Source of the DNA: JAWVFM01 sp038237625 | Lineage (GTDB): Bacteria > Actinomycetota > Thermoleophilia > Solirubrobacterales > 70-9 | Assembly (NCBI GenBank): GCA_038237625.1 | Contig: JBBRYM010000003.1 | Location: 1 to 64,000 of the forward strand | Direction of reading: 5' to 3' | Length of the DNA: 64,000 nucleotides | Shown: in pieces, positions 25,245 through 34,890 of the stretch | Position numbering within the stretch: position 1 is the first letter of the stretch | Layout of the letters: each line of letters opens with the position of its first letter | Program-made: the position numbers and the translations under genes | Notes under the pieces: generated by a model | Seen by the model: only the letters and a program-made list of their open reading frames with translations | Database searches by the model: none | What the model was told of the DNA's origin: nothing

Positions 25245-27977
25245 ATGAACTCACGGCGGAGGATCTCGGTCGCGTGCGGCGCGGTGGCGCTCTTGCTGTC
25301 GCTGCCGGCTGCCGCAAGCGGTGCTCCCGCCCCGCCGCCGTTGAGCGTTCCGAGCTTCAGCGGCTTTCGCTCGGTGCTTGCGCAGGGTGAGGGCCAGACG
25401 ATCAACGTCGCCGATCTCGCCGCCTACGAGGCGACGGGCAACCCCCCGGCGTCGTTCGTCAACCAGCAGCCACTCTACGTGGGCGTGATGCCGGCGGCTC
25501 GGACGCTCGGCCCGGCGGACCTCGGCAGGTACTACAAGAACACGGACTTCGGCTCGATGCCGGGCGGCACAGCGAGCCTGGAGGAGCCGCGTCCCGGCGT
25601 TCACATCTACCGCGACGCCGCGTACGAAATGGCCCACATCTACGGCGACACCCGCTACGACGTGATGTTCGGCGCGGGCTACGCGACCGCGGAGGAGCGG
25701 CTGTTCCTGATGGACGCCCTGCGTCGCACCGCAGAGGGCACGCTCGCCGGCCTCACCGGCGCGAGCGCGGCGGCGGGCGACGGGCAGCAGCTCACCGACC
25801 AGGACTTCTCCCCCACCGAGCTCACCAAGCAGTTCAATGCACTGCCGAAGAAATTCGGCGCCGCGGGAGCCAGGGCGCACGCCGACATCCTCGCCTACAT
25901 CGACGGAATCAACGCGCGCATCTCCGAGGACAAGGCCGACCCGCTGAAGATGCCGGCCGAGTACGCCGCTCTCGGGGCCACTCCGAGGCCGTGGAGCGTC
26001 GCCGACACGGCCGCGATGGCGGTGTTGCTGGTGACACAGTTCACGGTCTCCAACGGCGGCGAGCAGGTGAACGCGATGCTCCAACAGGGGTTCAAGAAGC
26101 AGTTCGGCAAGAGCTGGCGCACCCCCTACCACGACTTCCGCGAGGCTCAGGACCCCGAGGCGTTCGTCGTCGCGAAGCACCCGTTCCACTCCGACGCCCC
26201 CGGGCCGGTTCGTCCGGGCCTGAATGTGCGTCCGAAGCTCGGCTCCATCACGCCGAGAAACGCCGTGGTCAGCGGGCCCTCGAAGGCCCAGGCGAGCACG
26301 GCGAGCGCCCAGGCTCCCGCCTGGGTGCAGGGCATCGACCACTTGCGCAAGGCGCTGCCGCCGGTGGAGTCGAACGCGGTGATGGTCACCCCCGGCCTCT
26401 CCGCCAACGGCCACGCGCTTGCGGCCATGGGTCCCCAGGTCGGCTACTACTCGCCGCAGATCTTCAGCGAGTACGAGTTGCACGGCGGCGGCATCGACGC
26501 CGAGGGCGTGAGCTTCCCGGGCGCCAGCCCCTACCCTTTGATCGGCCACGGGATCGACTTCGCCTGGAGCGGCACCTCGGCGAACGGCGACAACGAGGAC
26601 ACCTTCGCCGAGAAGCTCTGCAACCCGGACGGCTCGCGCCCGACCAAGCAGAGCACCCACTACCTCTACAAGGGACATTGCCGCGCGTTCACGATGCGCG
26701 AGCAGTCCGTGACGACGCCGGTGGCGCCCACGGATCCGCAGCCCCCGCAGACCATCACCTACCAGACGATGCGCTCTGTCCACGGGCCCGTGTTTGCCTT
26801 CGCAAGGGCGCACGGCATGCCGATCGCGCTGACCAAGGCAAAGGCGGTGGACTTTCACGAGCTGGACGCCGTTATCCCCTTCATGCAGCTGGCCGAGAAC
26901 GTGCCGAGCGGGCCGCGGTCTTTCCAGAAGGTGATGGGGAGGTTCCCGGGCACCGAGAACTGGTTCTACGCCGACCGCAAGAACGTCGCGTTCATCCAGT
27001 CCGGCCGCTACCCGCGCCACGCTCCGGGAAGCGACCTCGAAATTCCCTTCTGGGGGGACGGGCGCGCCGACTGGCAGGGCTTCAACCCCTCCCGCTACAC
27101 CTTCAAGAGCATTCCGCCGGCCCACCGCCCGCAGGCGGTCGATCCGAAGGACGGCTTCCTCATCTCCTGGAACAACAAGGAGGCGATCGGCTGGCGCAAG
27201 GGCCCGACGGAGTGGTCGAACGGCCCCGTCCACCGCGCGCTCATCCTCAAGGACAAGCTCTTCCAGCAGGTCCGTAAGAACGGTGGCCACGTCAGCCTGA
27301 CCGGCCTGACGAGAGCCGTCAACCTCGCCGCCACCACCGACCTTCGCGGGCAGGATCTCCTGCCCTGGATGCTGCGGGTAATCGCCGGCCATGACGGCGC
27401 CGAGCGCCAGGCCCTCCAGACCTTGAGGAAGTGGCATCGCTCCGGGTCGAACCGGCTCGACGCGAACGGTGACAACGTCTACGACCACAGCGCCGCAGTC
27501 GCGCTTATGGACGCCTGGTGGCCTCGCTTCGTCACCGCCGAGTTCAAGCCGGCGCTCGGCAACGACCTCCTCACGATGGTCGAGGACAACGTCCTTTCAC
27601 TTGGCGGTGACTTCGGCTGGGACTGGGGAACCGCCGTTCAGAAGGACCTCCGCGACGTGCTCGGCGCCCCCGAGAAAGGCCGCATGTCGCAGCTCTACTG
27701 CGGCGGTCCAAGGGCACGGCCCCGAACCGAAGCGCAGCGCAGGCGGGCCGCGACGGCCTGTCGAAAGGTGCTGCTTTCGACCCTTGCCGACGCGCAGACG
27801 GCCGTCGCCAAGCAGCAGGGCACGCCGCAGATGAGCCAGTGGAAGGTCGAGGCGGTCTGCGACTCCGGCTGCGACGACATCGAGCCGAACACCGCTGGCG
27901 CAGTCGACACGCCTGCGTTCCCTTGGCAGAACCGCGGCACCTACCACCAGATCATCGAGATCGGCGACCACCGCTGA
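25245..27977 (+). CDS. Penicillin acylase-family Ntn hydrolase, secreted
   Basis: About 910 residues from ATG at 25245: signal peptide (SVACGAVALLLSLPAAASGA), alpha-chain, spacer and beta-chain. The predicted nucleophile is Ser376 in PPVESNAVMV, which becomes the N-terminus of the beta-chain after self-cleavage; the Ser-Asn pair is the family hallmark. Other conserved parts are YGDTRYDVMFGAGYATAEERLF, SVHGPV and the ENWFYAD motif. Family members cleave amide bonds of penicillins, acyl-homoserine lactones or lipopeptides; length and secretion suggest a quorum-quenching or scavenging acylase, but specificity is not visible. Confidence 0.88.
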   Translation: MNSRRRISVACGAVALLLSLPAAASGAPAPPPLSVPSFSGFRSVLAQGEGQTINVADLAAYEATGNPPASFVNQQPLYVGVMPAARTLGPADLGRYYKNTDFGSMPGGTASLEEPRPGVHIYRDAAYEMAHIYGDTRYDVMFGAGYATAEERLFLMDALRRTAEGTLAGLTGASAAAGDGQQLTDQDFSPTELTKQFNALPKKFGAAGARAHADILAYIDGINARISEDKADPLKMPAEYAALGATPRPWSVADTAAMAVLLVTQFTVSNGGEQVNAMLQQGFKKQFGKSWRTPYHDFREAQDPEAFVVAKHPFHSDAPGPVRPGLNVRPKLGSITPRNAVVSGPSKAQASTASAQAPAWVQGIDHLRKALPPVESNAVMVTPGLSANGHALAAMGPQVGYYSPQIFSEYELHGGGIDAEGVSFPGASPYPLIGHGIDFAWSGTSANGDNEDTFAEKLCNPDGSRPTKQSTHYLYKGHCRAFTMREQSVTTPVAPTDPQPPQTITYQTMRSVHGPVFAFARAHGMPIALTKAKAVDFHELDAVIPFMQLAENVPSGPRSFQKVMGRFPGTENWFYADRKNVAFIQSGRYPRHAPGSDLEIPFWGDGRADWQGFNPSRYTFKSIPPAHRPQAVDPKDGFLISWNNKEAIGWRKGPTEWSNGPVHRALILKDKLFQQVRKNGGHVSLTGLTRAVNLAATTDLRGQDLLPWMLRVIAGHDGAERQALQTLRKWHRSGSNRLDANGDNVYDHSAAVALMDAWWPRFVTAEFKPALGNDLLTMVEDNVLSLGGDFGWDWGTAVQKDLRDVLGAPEKGRMSQLYCGGPRARPRTEAQRRRAATACRKVLLSTLADAQTAVAKQQGTPQMSQWKVEAVCDSGCDDIEPNTAGAVDTPAFPWQNRGTYHQIIEIGDHR

Positions 27978-27995
27978 GGATCTAGATTGCGCCGG

Positions 27996-28829
27996 GTGAG
28001 CGCGGTCGAGCTGAAGCACGCAGGCGGTCTCGCCTACCGCGAAGCCGCGCCCGGCGGAGAGGTCAGGGGCGACCCCGTCCTCTGCCTCCACGGCTTCCCC
28101 GAGAGCTCGTACATGTGGCAGCGCCTCCTTCCCGCCCTCGCCGATGCCGGATACCGTGCGCTCGCGCCCGACCTCCCGGGTTTCGGCGACTCCGAGCCCG
28201 ACCCCCCAGGAACCTGGGAGCGCCATCTCGACGCCGTCGAGCGCTTTCGTACCGCGCTCGGCCTGGAGCGGGTCGCCATCGTCGTCCACGACTGGGGCGG
28301 ACTGGTCGGGCTGCGCTGGGCTTGCGATCACCCGGGTGTCGCAAGCGCAATCGTCGCCAGCGACACCGGCTTCTTCCCGGACGGCAAATGGCACGGGCTG
28401 GCCAAAGGGCTCCGAACACCAGGCCAGGGCGAGGAGCTCGTCGCGCAGTTCACGCGCGAGGGCTTCGGGGCCATGATGGCGAGCCTCTCGACCGCCTTCG
28501 ACGAAACCGCCGCCGAGGAGTACTGGAAGGCATTCGCGACACCCCAGGGCCGCCAGGGCATCCTCGACCTCTACCGCTCCGGCGACTTCTCGAAGCTCGA
28601 GCCCTACCGTGGGCAACTCGCGGGTCTCGACGTTCCGATGCTCTGCCTGTGGGGCCAGAACGACGAATTCGCTCCGGTGGCCGGCGCGTATCGATTCCGC
28701 AAAGAGGTGCCGCGCGCGGAGATCGTCGTCGTCGAGGGCGCCGGGCACTTCGTTTTCGCCGACGAGCCAGAGCGCTGCGCCGAGGCCGTGGTGCGTTTTC
28801 TCGACGGCGCCTACGGCCCCGCCGGCTGA
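27996..28829 (+). CDS. Alpha/beta hydrolase, haloalkane dehalogenase/epoxide hydrolase-like
   Basis: 277 residues from GTG at 27996 (a TTG at 27987 is possible). Seen: oxyanion loop HGFPESSYMWQ, nucleophile elbow VHDWGGLVG with Asp rather than Ser, cap region, and catalytic His in GAGHFVFADEPE. An Asp nucleophile defines haloalkane dehalogenases and epoxide hydrolases, which attack carbon to form an ester intermediate. The CLWGQNDEFAP strand carries the acidic residue of the triad. The Trp after Asp favours haloalkane dehalogenase, but epoxide hydrolase cannot be excluded. 17 bases after the acylase gene. Confidence 0.83.
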   Translation: MSAVELKHAGGLAYREAAPGGEVRGDPVLCLHGFPESSYMWQRLLPALADAGYRALAPDLPGFGDSEPDPPGTWERHLDAVERFRTALGLERVAIVVHDWGGLVGLRWACDHPGVASAIVASDTGFFPDGKWHGLAKGLRTPGQGEELVAQFTREGFGAMMASLSTAFDETAAEEYWKAFATPQGRQGILDLYRSGDFSKLEPYRGQLAGLDVPMLCLWGQNDEFAPVAGAYRFRKEVPRAEIVVVEGAGHFVFADEPERCAEAVVRFLDGAYGPAG

Positions 28830-28843
28830 GACGATCGGCGACC

Positions 28844-29311
28844 CTAGCCCGCGGGGACCGGCTCCTCGGTCGCCGCCTGCTCGCGCTCGGCCTTGGCGAG
28901 ATCCTTGAGGCGCTGGAAGTAGACGATCTCCCCGCCGGCGCCCCACTGGCCCTCCGGAATCTCGTGCATCAGCACCCAGATCCGTGCCAGGGCCTCCTCG
29001 GCGGGTATGTCCGTAGCCTCCCTGAGGATCTCTGTCGCTGCACTGACCATCTCCGCCCTGCGCCGCTCCGAGAGGGCGCCCTCGGGGGTCGTGACCTCGA
29101 GGCGGAGGATCGGCTTGTCGACCGGCTTACCCGCGGCGAGCACAGACCCGGCCGGCATCTCGTGCGCGTACAGCCAGGTGATGTTGCGGAAGAACTCGGT
29201 GTCGGGCGCCCGCTCGGCGCGCAGCAGAGCGGTCGTGAGCTTCTCGGCGAGCTCGTCGCGCTGCTCATCGGTGAAGGTCCCTTGCGGATAGGTGAGGTTC
29301 ATCATCGGCAT
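28844..29311 (-). CDS. Tautomerase-like protein
   Basis: 155 residues from ATG at 29311, chosen because it gives Met-Pro and follows GAGAGGACAG; the catalytic base of the 4-oxalocrotonate tautomerase superfamily is Pro1 after Met removal. Two beta-alpha-beta units are visible, MNLTYPQGTFTDEQRDELAEKL and LRLEVTTPEGALSERRRAEM, the second without its own Pro start. The C-terminal WGAGGEIVYFQRL part is typical of longer family members. Substrate unknown. Confidence 0.75.
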   Translation of the reverse strand: MPMMNLTYPQGTFTDEQRDELAEKLTTALLRAERAPDTEFFRNITWLYAHEMPAGSVLAAGKPVDKPILRLEVTTPEGALSERRRAEMVSAATEILREATDIPAEEALARIWVLMHEIPEGQWGAGGEIVYFQRLKDLAKAEREQAATEEPVPAG

Positions 29312-29382
29312 GGGCTGTCCTCTCGTCGGGGTGGCGGCGCAGCCATTCTGACGACGTTCCGGCCGCTTGGGGGGCACGTAGA

Positions 29383-29910
29383 GTGCCGCCGATCGAGCTG
29401 ATCACCTATTCAGACGACGACTTCGCGCTCACCGAGGCGCTCGAGACCGACCCCGACACCATGCGCCACCTCGGCGGACCGGTCTCGGTCGAGTCGGCAC
29501 GGGCGGCCCACGTTCGCCGCCTCGGCGGCGAGCATGGCGAGTGGTGGCTGAAGATCGTGCCCGATCCCGGCGGGCCCGCCGCCGGTGTGATCGGAATCTG
29601 GGATTCGGAGTGGGAAGGCGAGCGGGTGGACGAGGCCGGCTGGATGGTCCTGCTCGAGTTCCGGGGGCGCGGGATCGCGACGCAGGCTCTCGGGCTTCTA
29701 CTCGACCGCGCTCGCTCGGAGCCGCGCATCGAGACGGTTCACGCCTTCCCCAACGTCGAAAACGAAGCCTCCAACGCGCTCTGCCGAAACGCCGGCTTCG
29801 AGCTCATCGGGAAATCCGACATCGAGTTCCGCGAGCGCCCGATGCGCTGCAACCACTGGGCGATCGAGGTGGCTACTTCGATTCCACAGTCTCGTACGCG
29901 TCCTCGATAG
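29383..29910 (+). CDS. GNAT-family N-acetyltransferase
   Basis: 175 residues from GTG at 29383. Acetyl-CoA pyrophosphate loop EFRGRGIATQALGLLL, strand 4 VDEAGWMVLL, and the C-terminal NVENEASNALCRNAGFELIG motif of the RimJ/RimL-like group. The acceptor substrate is unknown. Its last 38 bases overlap the 3' end of the convergent YjbR-type gene. Confidence 0.87.
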   Translation: MPPIELITYSDDDFALTEALETDPDTMRHLGGPVSVESARAAHVRRLGGEHGEWWLKIVPDPGGPAAGVIGIWDSEWEGERVDEAGWMVLLEFRGRGIATQALGLLLDRARSEPRIETVHAFPNVENEASNALCRNAGFELIGKSDIEFRERPMRCNHWAIEVATSIPQSRTRPR

Positions 29911-30220
29911 CCCCCGCGAGCTCGGTCTTGTCCAGGCCGCGGTCGAGCCTCACGCCCAGCCAGCCGCGGTGCCCGACGTACGGCGGGCGGAAGTAGACGT
30001 CGGGGTCCTCCTCGATTCGGGCTTCCTGCATGCCGACGGGCGCGGCACACCAGATCGCGAGCCGCCCATCGCCGTGATGTTTGTCGAGAAACATTACGAA
30101 TGACCTCTTGTCGCGGATGAAGAACGTCGGGGCGCCATGACTGGGGCGCTCATTGACCTCGGGCAACTCCAGGCACAGCTTTCGGACCCGCTTGAGTGCT
30201 GCCTCGGCCTTTGCCGTCAT
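29873..30220 (-). CDS. MmcQ/YjbR-family protein
   Basis: 115 residues. The CyaY-like fold signature is clear: LCLELPEVNERPSHGAPTFFI, then the DKRSFVMF strand and the YFRPPYVGHRGWLGVRLD segment. Function is unknown; the fold is often linked to DNA binding. Convergent overlap with the GNAT gene; 23 bases downstream of the MFS gene on the same strand. Confidence 0.85.
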   Translation of the reverse strand: MTAKAEAALKRVRKLCLELPEVNERPSHGAPTFFIRDKRSFVMFLDKHHGDGRLAIWCAAPVGMQEARIEEDPDVYFRPPYVGHRGWLGVRLDRGLDKTELAGAIEDAYETVESK

Positions 30221-30243
30221 GCGCGCGAACCCTTCCGCCGCGC

Positions 30244-31707
30244 CTACGCCCGCTCCGGCGAGAGCTGTTCACGCGCCGGCTGGCGCTCCAAAGCGGCGGG
30301 CGGGCGCAGGAGGGCGGCAGCGGCGATCGCGCCGACGACGCAGGCTGTCGAACCGATCAGGAAGGCGCGCTGGTAGCCGTCGGTCTGCGCGACGAGAGCC
30401 GAGACGCCGGCGGCGATGCGCGAGCGCGAATCCGACGCTGCGATCGTCGTGAGGGCGGCCAGGCCGAGCGCTCCGCCCACCAGGCGCGAGGTGTTGATCA
30501 TCCCGGAGGCGAGGCCGCTCTCGCTGGGCGCAACGCCCTGAACCGCTGCGATCGTGGACGAGACCATGGCGGTACCGAGCCCGATCGCCGCGAGCAGCCC
30601 GCCGGGGAGCACCTGCCCGATGTAGGTGCCGTCCGCCTGGATTCGGGTCAGCAGCGCCAGTCCCACAGCCGCGCAGACCATTCCCGCGCTCAAGACTGGG
30701 CGCACGCCGAAGCGATTGACGAGACGCGGCGCGAAGGTCGACGCGGCGACGATGCTGAGCGTCATCGGCAGGAACAGAAGGCCCGTCTCCAGGGCGTCGT
30801 GATGCAGCACCTGCTGAAGAAAGAGCGAGACGAAGAACCACATCGCAAACAGCGCCGACCCGAGCAGGAAGATCACGATGTTCGCCGCTCGCAGAGTGGG
30901 CATCCGGAAAATCCGAAGCGGCATGATCGGCGCCCGCGCGATGCGACCCTCGATCACCAGGAAGGCTCCGATCAGCCCGAGTGCGAGGGCGAGCGGGATG
31001 AGCACCCCGGCGGAGCCCCAGCCCAGCGCTTCCGTGCGGACGATTCCGTACACCAGGGCGGTGAGCCCCGCTGTGATGGCGACCGCGCCGGCCAAGTCGA
31101 AATGCCCCTGGGTCGACGCACGCTCGTCGGCCGGAACGAGCCTGCGGCCCACCATCACCACGGCGATCCCGATCGGCACATTGATGATGAATATCGCCGG
31201 CCAGCCGAATGCCTGCGTGAGGATGCCGCCCAAAAGGACGCCGGACGTACCACCGAGCCCTGCCATCGCGCCCCAGATCCCGAGAGCGCGGTTTCGCTCG
31301 CGCCCCTCGGCGAACTGCGTGGCGATGATCGCGAGGCTCGCCGGCGAGATGATCGCCGCGCCGAGGCCCTGCAGCGCCCGCGCGCCGAGCAGGATCCCCT
31401 GGGCGCCGGAGGCCGCGCAGACCAGCGACGACACCGAGAAGAGCCCCGCGCCGACGAGAAAGATCCGCCGGTGGCCCAGCAGGTCGGCAGCGCGGCCGCC
31501 GAGCAGAAGGAAGCCTGCAAAGGTGATCGTGTAGGCGTTGACCACCCACTGGAGTCCGGTCGTAGAGAAGTGCAGGCCACCGTGGATCGACGGCAGCGCC
31601 ACGTTCACGATCGAGACGTCGAGGATGACCATGTACTGCGCGAGGCAGAGCAGTACGAGCAGAGGCGTGGATGCTCTACCGGTGCCCTGAGAGGACGGAT
31701 TGGTCAT
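30244..31707 (-). CDS. MFS drug:proton antiporter, DHA2 (14-TM) family
   Basis: 487 residues with 14 predicted helices. Motif D1 LDVSIVNVALPSI in helix 1, motif A GGRAADLLGHRRIFLVG in loop 2-3, motif B GARALQGLGAAIISPASLA and motif C in helix 5 (GPxxGG-like, GTSGVLLGGIL) identify the EmrB/QacA group of exporters. The substrate cannot be predicted; no regulator adjoins it. Confidence 0.92.
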   Translation of the reverse strand: MTNPSSQGTGRASTPLLVLLCLAQYMVILDVSIVNVALPSIHGGLHFSTTGLQWVVNAYTITFAGFLLLGGRAADLLGHRRIFLVGAGLFSVSSLVCAASGAQGILLGARALQGLGAAIISPASLAIIATQFAEGRERNRALGIWGAMAGLGGTSGVLLGGILTQAFGWPAIFIINVPIGIAVVMVGRRLVPADERASTQGHFDLAGAVAITAGLTALVYGIVRTEALGWGSAGVLIPLALALGLIGAFLVIEGRIARAPIMPLRIFRMPTLRAANIVIFLLGSALFAMWFFVSLFLQQVLHHDALETGLLFLPMTLSIVAASTFAPRLVNRFGVRPVLSAGMVCAAVGLALLTRIQADGTYIGQVLPGGLLAAIGLGTAMVSSTIAAVQGVAPSESGLASGMINTSRLVGGALGLAALTTIAASDSRSRIAAGVSALVAQTDGYQRAFLIGSTACVVGAIAAAALLRPPAALERQPAREQLSPERA

Positions 31708-31815
31708 CGAATGCGTTCGCTCACGGCTAGGTAAACATCCTACGGAGGCGGGCCCGCCGGCCCGGGCGGATCTACACCGACATTTCCGCCGCGTCGGTCG
31801 AGCCTGGGTACCGTT

Positions 31816-32544
31816 CTAGTACTCGTCGTGGCGGCGCAGCCAGAAGACCTCCTGGCCCTCCTCGTCGCGCCCCTTCGGGGCCCGGTCGAGCAGGCCGTAG
31901 TAGCCCATGGCCGGCTCGAGCCCGCGGGCGGTGGAGACGTAGGTTCGAAAGACGGTCCCGTCCTCTTGGGCGTAGACACTGAGCCCTGGCCCTTCGGCGA
32001 CGTAATGCGCGACGTCGGTGCCGCACGCGCGAGCGTTCTGTTCTACGACCGGCGGCATCTCCCCGCTTTCGAGGAACGGCTTCAGCTTCTCCTCGGTGTT
32101 CAAAAAGCCGATGTCGCGGTGGAAGTCGCTGCCCACCGTGGAGACCCAGTCGAAGCCCCACCCCATCCGCTCCTTGTAGCCCTGGAGCTTGTCCTGGGAC
32201 GCCCGCGAGGAGCAGATCACGGTCACGTCCCGTGCCCGCAGGTGCGGAAGGTTGGCGCTGATGTTGTCGGCGATCGAGGAGCAGACAGGGCAGCCTGCCT
32301 CGTAATCCGGGCCGAACATGAAGTGGTAGACGAGCAGCTGCGAGCGACCGTCGAAGAGCTCCGCCAGCGATTTGGTCCCGTCGACAGTCTCGAAGCTGTA
32401 GTCCTTCTCGACCGCCACCCAGGGGAGCTCTCTTCGCTTCGCCGCCAGCTCGTCACCGCGGAGCGTGTGCTCCTTCTCCTGCGCGAGCAACTCTTCGCGG
32501 GCGGTCTGCCACTCCTCCTGTGTGCCGACCTTGTGATCTGCCAT
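31816..32544 (-). CDS. DUF899-family thioredoxin-like protein
   Basis: 242 residues from ATG at 32544, 7 bases after a GGAGGC site. DUF899 has a thioredoxin-like fold: LLVYHFMFGPDYEAGCPVCSSIADNI holds the two Cys of a CPxC-like site, followed by VTVICSSRASQDKLQGYKERMGW. The later conserved C-terminal block ends LLDRAPKGRDE and WLRRHDEY. Function in vivo is unknown; redox activity is inferred from the fold. Confidence 0.88.
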   Translation of the reverse strand: MADHKVGTQEEWQTAREELLAQEKEHTLRGDELAAKRRELPWVAVEKDYSFETVDGTKSLAELFDGRSQLLVYHFMFGPDYEAGCPVCSSIADNISANLPHLRARDVTVICSSRASQDKLQGYKERMGWGFDWVSTVGSDFHRDIGFLNTEEKLKPFLESGEMPPVVEQNARACGTDVAHYVAEGPGLSVYAQEDGTVFRTYVSTARGLEPAMGYYGLLDRAPKGRDEEGQEVFWLRRHDEY

Positions 32545-32693
32545 TGCCGTGCCTCCAGTCTCGGTTGGGGTTCGCACCATCTCACTTCTGCACGGCGTTC
32601 GCCTCCGTGTTCACGTTCAAAGGCGTGCTGGTGGTGCCAGAACATGCCCGAGGCGCGGCTTGTTACGTTCGAGCACAGCGGCCACGCACGGTT

Positions 32694-34109
32694 CTAGCCC
32701 CGCAGGGCCGCCTGCGCAGCCCAGTACCCGCACATCCCGTGCACCCCGCCGCCCGGCGGCGTGGACGAGGAGCAGATGAAGAGGCCCGGAACCGGGGTCG
32801 AGTAGGGCACGCGCCGAGCTATCGGGCGCGTGAAAAGCTGGCGCAGATCCTGCACGCCACCGTTGATGTCGCCGCCCACGTAGTTGGGGTTATGCAGCTC
32901 GACCTCAGCCGGACCCATCGCCGATCGTGCGATCACCAGATCGCGAAACCCCGGGGCGAAGCGCTCCACCTGCGCCTCGATCGCCGCGGTCATGTCGCGC
33001 GTCGAGCCGTTGGGCACATGACAGTAGGCCCAGGCGGTGTGCTTCCCCGCGGGCGCACGGGACGGGTCGAACAGGCTGGGCTGGACGAGAAGCACATACG
33101 GCCGGTCCCAATACCGGCCGCGCGCCGCGGCCTCTTCGGAGGCCGCGATCTCCTCCAGCGTGCCACCCAGGTGCACGGTGCCGGCGCGGACCACTTCGGG
33201 AGCCGCCCAGGGGATCGGGCCGTCGAGCGCCCAGTCGAGCTTGAAGACCCCCGGCCCGTACCGGTAGCCGGCGAGCCGGCGCCGGTAGAGCGAGGGCAGC
33301 CGGTGCGAGCCGATGCGGAGGAGTTGGCGGGGGGTAACGTCGAGGAGCGTCGCGCCGGCGGTCGACAGCTCGTCGAGCGAGGTGACCGGCCGACCTGTCT
33401 CGATCCGACCGCCAAGGGAGCGCAGGTGAGAGGCCAGCGAGTCTGCGAGGCGCTGCGAGCCGCCTCGGGCGACGGGCCAGCCGACCGCGTGGGCGCTCAG
33501 CGCCAGGACGAGGCCGAAGGCCGCGCTCGCCGGGGCCTGAAGCGAGAGCATCGAATGCGCGCTCACGCCGGCCAAAAGCGCGCGAGCCCGCTCGCCCTCG
33601 AAGCGCGAGCGGGCCAGGCCGGAGGCGGAGCGGATCGCGCTGAGGCCGAAGCGCCCCATGACCAGCGGATGGCGCGGTGGGCGCAGCGGACCGAGGAGCT
33701 CCCGCGCCAGCGGATCGGCGTCTCGCACCAGCGGTCCGAAGAGGCGGCGGTAGGCTCGCGCGTCGGCTCCGAGCGAGCGAGCGGTCTTCTCGACCGAGCG
33801 CTCGAGGATCACCGCCGAGCCGTCGTCAAGCGGGTGGGCGAGCGGAGCATCCGGGTGCACGAGCTCGAGCCCGTGCTCGGCCAGCGGCAGCTGGCGCAGG
33901 AAGGGCGAGAAGAGCGCCAGGGCATGGACCGTGGAGCACGTGTCGTGCACGAACCCCGGCAGCGTCAGCTCCTGCGAGCGAGCCCCCCCGCCGACCGTCT
34001 CCGCCCCCTCGATCACGGTGACACCCAGCCCGGTCCGGGCGAGTGTGATCGCGGCGGCGAGCCCGTTGGGGCCCGCGCCGACCACTACGGCGTCGTCGCG
34101 TTCAGGCAA
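32694..34109 (-). CDS. FAD-dependent oxidoreductase, CrtI/PYROXD2-like
   Basis: 471 residues. N-terminal dinucleotide-binding loop VVGAGPNGLAAAITLARTG, then the GGGARSQELTLPGF segment typical of phytoene-desaturase-like flavoproteins, and the C-terminal FAD loop FICSSSTPPGGGVHGMCGYWAA. Nearest types are carotenoid isomerase/desaturase relatives and PYROXD2; no other carotenoid genes are near, so the substrate is open. Its start overlaps the preceding gene's stop by 8 bases. Confidence 0.85.
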   Translation of the reverse strand: MPERDDAVVVGAGPNGLAAAITLARTGLGVTVIEGAETVGGGARSQELTLPGFVHDTCSTVHALALFSPFLRQLPLAEHGLELVHPDAPLAHPLDDGSAVILERSVEKTARSLGADARAYRRLFGPLVRDADPLARELLGPLRPPRHPLVMGRFGLSAIRSASGLARSRFEGERARALLAGVSAHSMLSLQAPASAAFGLVLALSAHAVGWPVARGGSQRLADSLASHLRSLGGRIETGRPVTSLDELSTAGATLLDVTPRQLLRIGSHRLPSLYRRRLAGYRYGPGVFKLDWALDGPIPWAAPEVVRAGTVHLGGTLEEIAASEEAAARGRYWDRPYVLLVQPSLFDPSRAPAGKHTAWAYCHVPNGSTRDMTAAIEAQVERFAPGFRDLVIARSAMGPAEVELHNPNYVGGDINGGVQDLRQLFTRPIARRVPYSTPVPGLFICSSSTPPGGGVHGMCGYWAAQAALRG

Positions 34110-34890
34110 CCGCGCGGTCGCGCCGCAAGAGCCGCTTTACTGCCCGCCCCGGCGCTCCCAGCGTATAGAGCGTGGAGCGGATCGCCGAGCTGTGCCAAAC
34201 GTTCCGCCACTTTGACCACTGGCGCTTGCGGTCCACGCAAACCACCTGCGTGTCAACCTCCGCCTCGTGGCCGAAATGGGAGGCCAGCGCGGTGAGCGTC
34301 TGGTTCCAGAAGCGGTCCTCCTGGCGGTGCCCGCCGAGCGTCAGCCCGAGCTCGAAGATCGGGTCGCTGGCGCGCATCAGTACCTGGGTCTGCGCCACCG
34401 TCTCCCCATCGACCTCGTTGGCACTGAACGTGATCCACCCCGCAAACATGTGACCCTCGGGGGTCATGAGTGTGAACGACTCCTCGTCGGCGAAGAGCAC
34501 CATGACCCCGGTCGAGAGCTTCATCTTGCCCGGCAGGGTCATATTGATGAGCGCGACCTCGCCGGGCTCGATGCCGGTGAGCGGGCCGTAGAAGCGGTTC
34601 CCTTCCGGCCAGAACTCCGTGAAGCGCGCTTTCCACGTTGCAATCAGCTCGGTGTTCGAGACGCGCTCGACCGGTATTCGCACCTGGTAGGTCTTCTGCC
34701 ACATCTTCCCGAAGCCTTGGATCGGCGAGGCAAGCCGGCGACCCTCCACGTTGATGTTCACGGCGCCCTCGCGAACCTCCGAGACGTTCAGGCGCGAGAC
34801 CGACTTCGCCCAGCTCGTGGCATCGCGTGCGGCCGCCACCTCCTCCGAGGTCCCCTGCGCAGTGTTCTCGTCGTTCGTGGCGCTCATCAC
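34102..34890 (-). CDS. Conserved protein of unknown function
   Basis: 262 residues, soluble, no signal peptide. A beta-rich central part (GPLTGIEPGEVALINMTLPGKMKLSTGVMVLFADEESFTLMTPEG) suggests a lipocalin- or START-like ligand-binding fold; the C-terminus is basic. It is wedged between a STAS gene (4-base overlap) and the flavoprotein gene (8-base overlap), so it may hand a hydrophobic ligand to that enzyme. This is inference from layout only. Confidence 0.7.
   Translation of the reverse strand: MMSATNDENTAQGTSEEVAAARDATSWAKSVSRLNVSEVREGAVNINVEGRRLASPIQGFGKMWQKTYQVRIPVERVSNTELIATWKARFTEFWPEGNRFYGPLTGIEPGEVALINMTLPGKMKLSTGVMVLFADEESFTLMTPEGHMFAGWITFSANEVDGETVAQTQVLMRASDPIFELGLTLGGHRQEDRFWNQTLTALASHFGHEAEVDTQVVCVDRKRQWSKWRNVWHSSAIRSTLYTLGAPGRAVKRLLRRDRAVA

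Noticed and set aside
25251..27488. 745-codon open frame opposite the acylase gene
   Set aside because: Antisense shadow; Arg/Val/Gly-rich translation without domains.
30196..31734. 512-codon plus-strand frame opposite the DHA2 exporter
   Set aside because: Translation is Arg/Glu/Asp-rich repetitive sequence, an antisense artefact of a membrane-protein gene.
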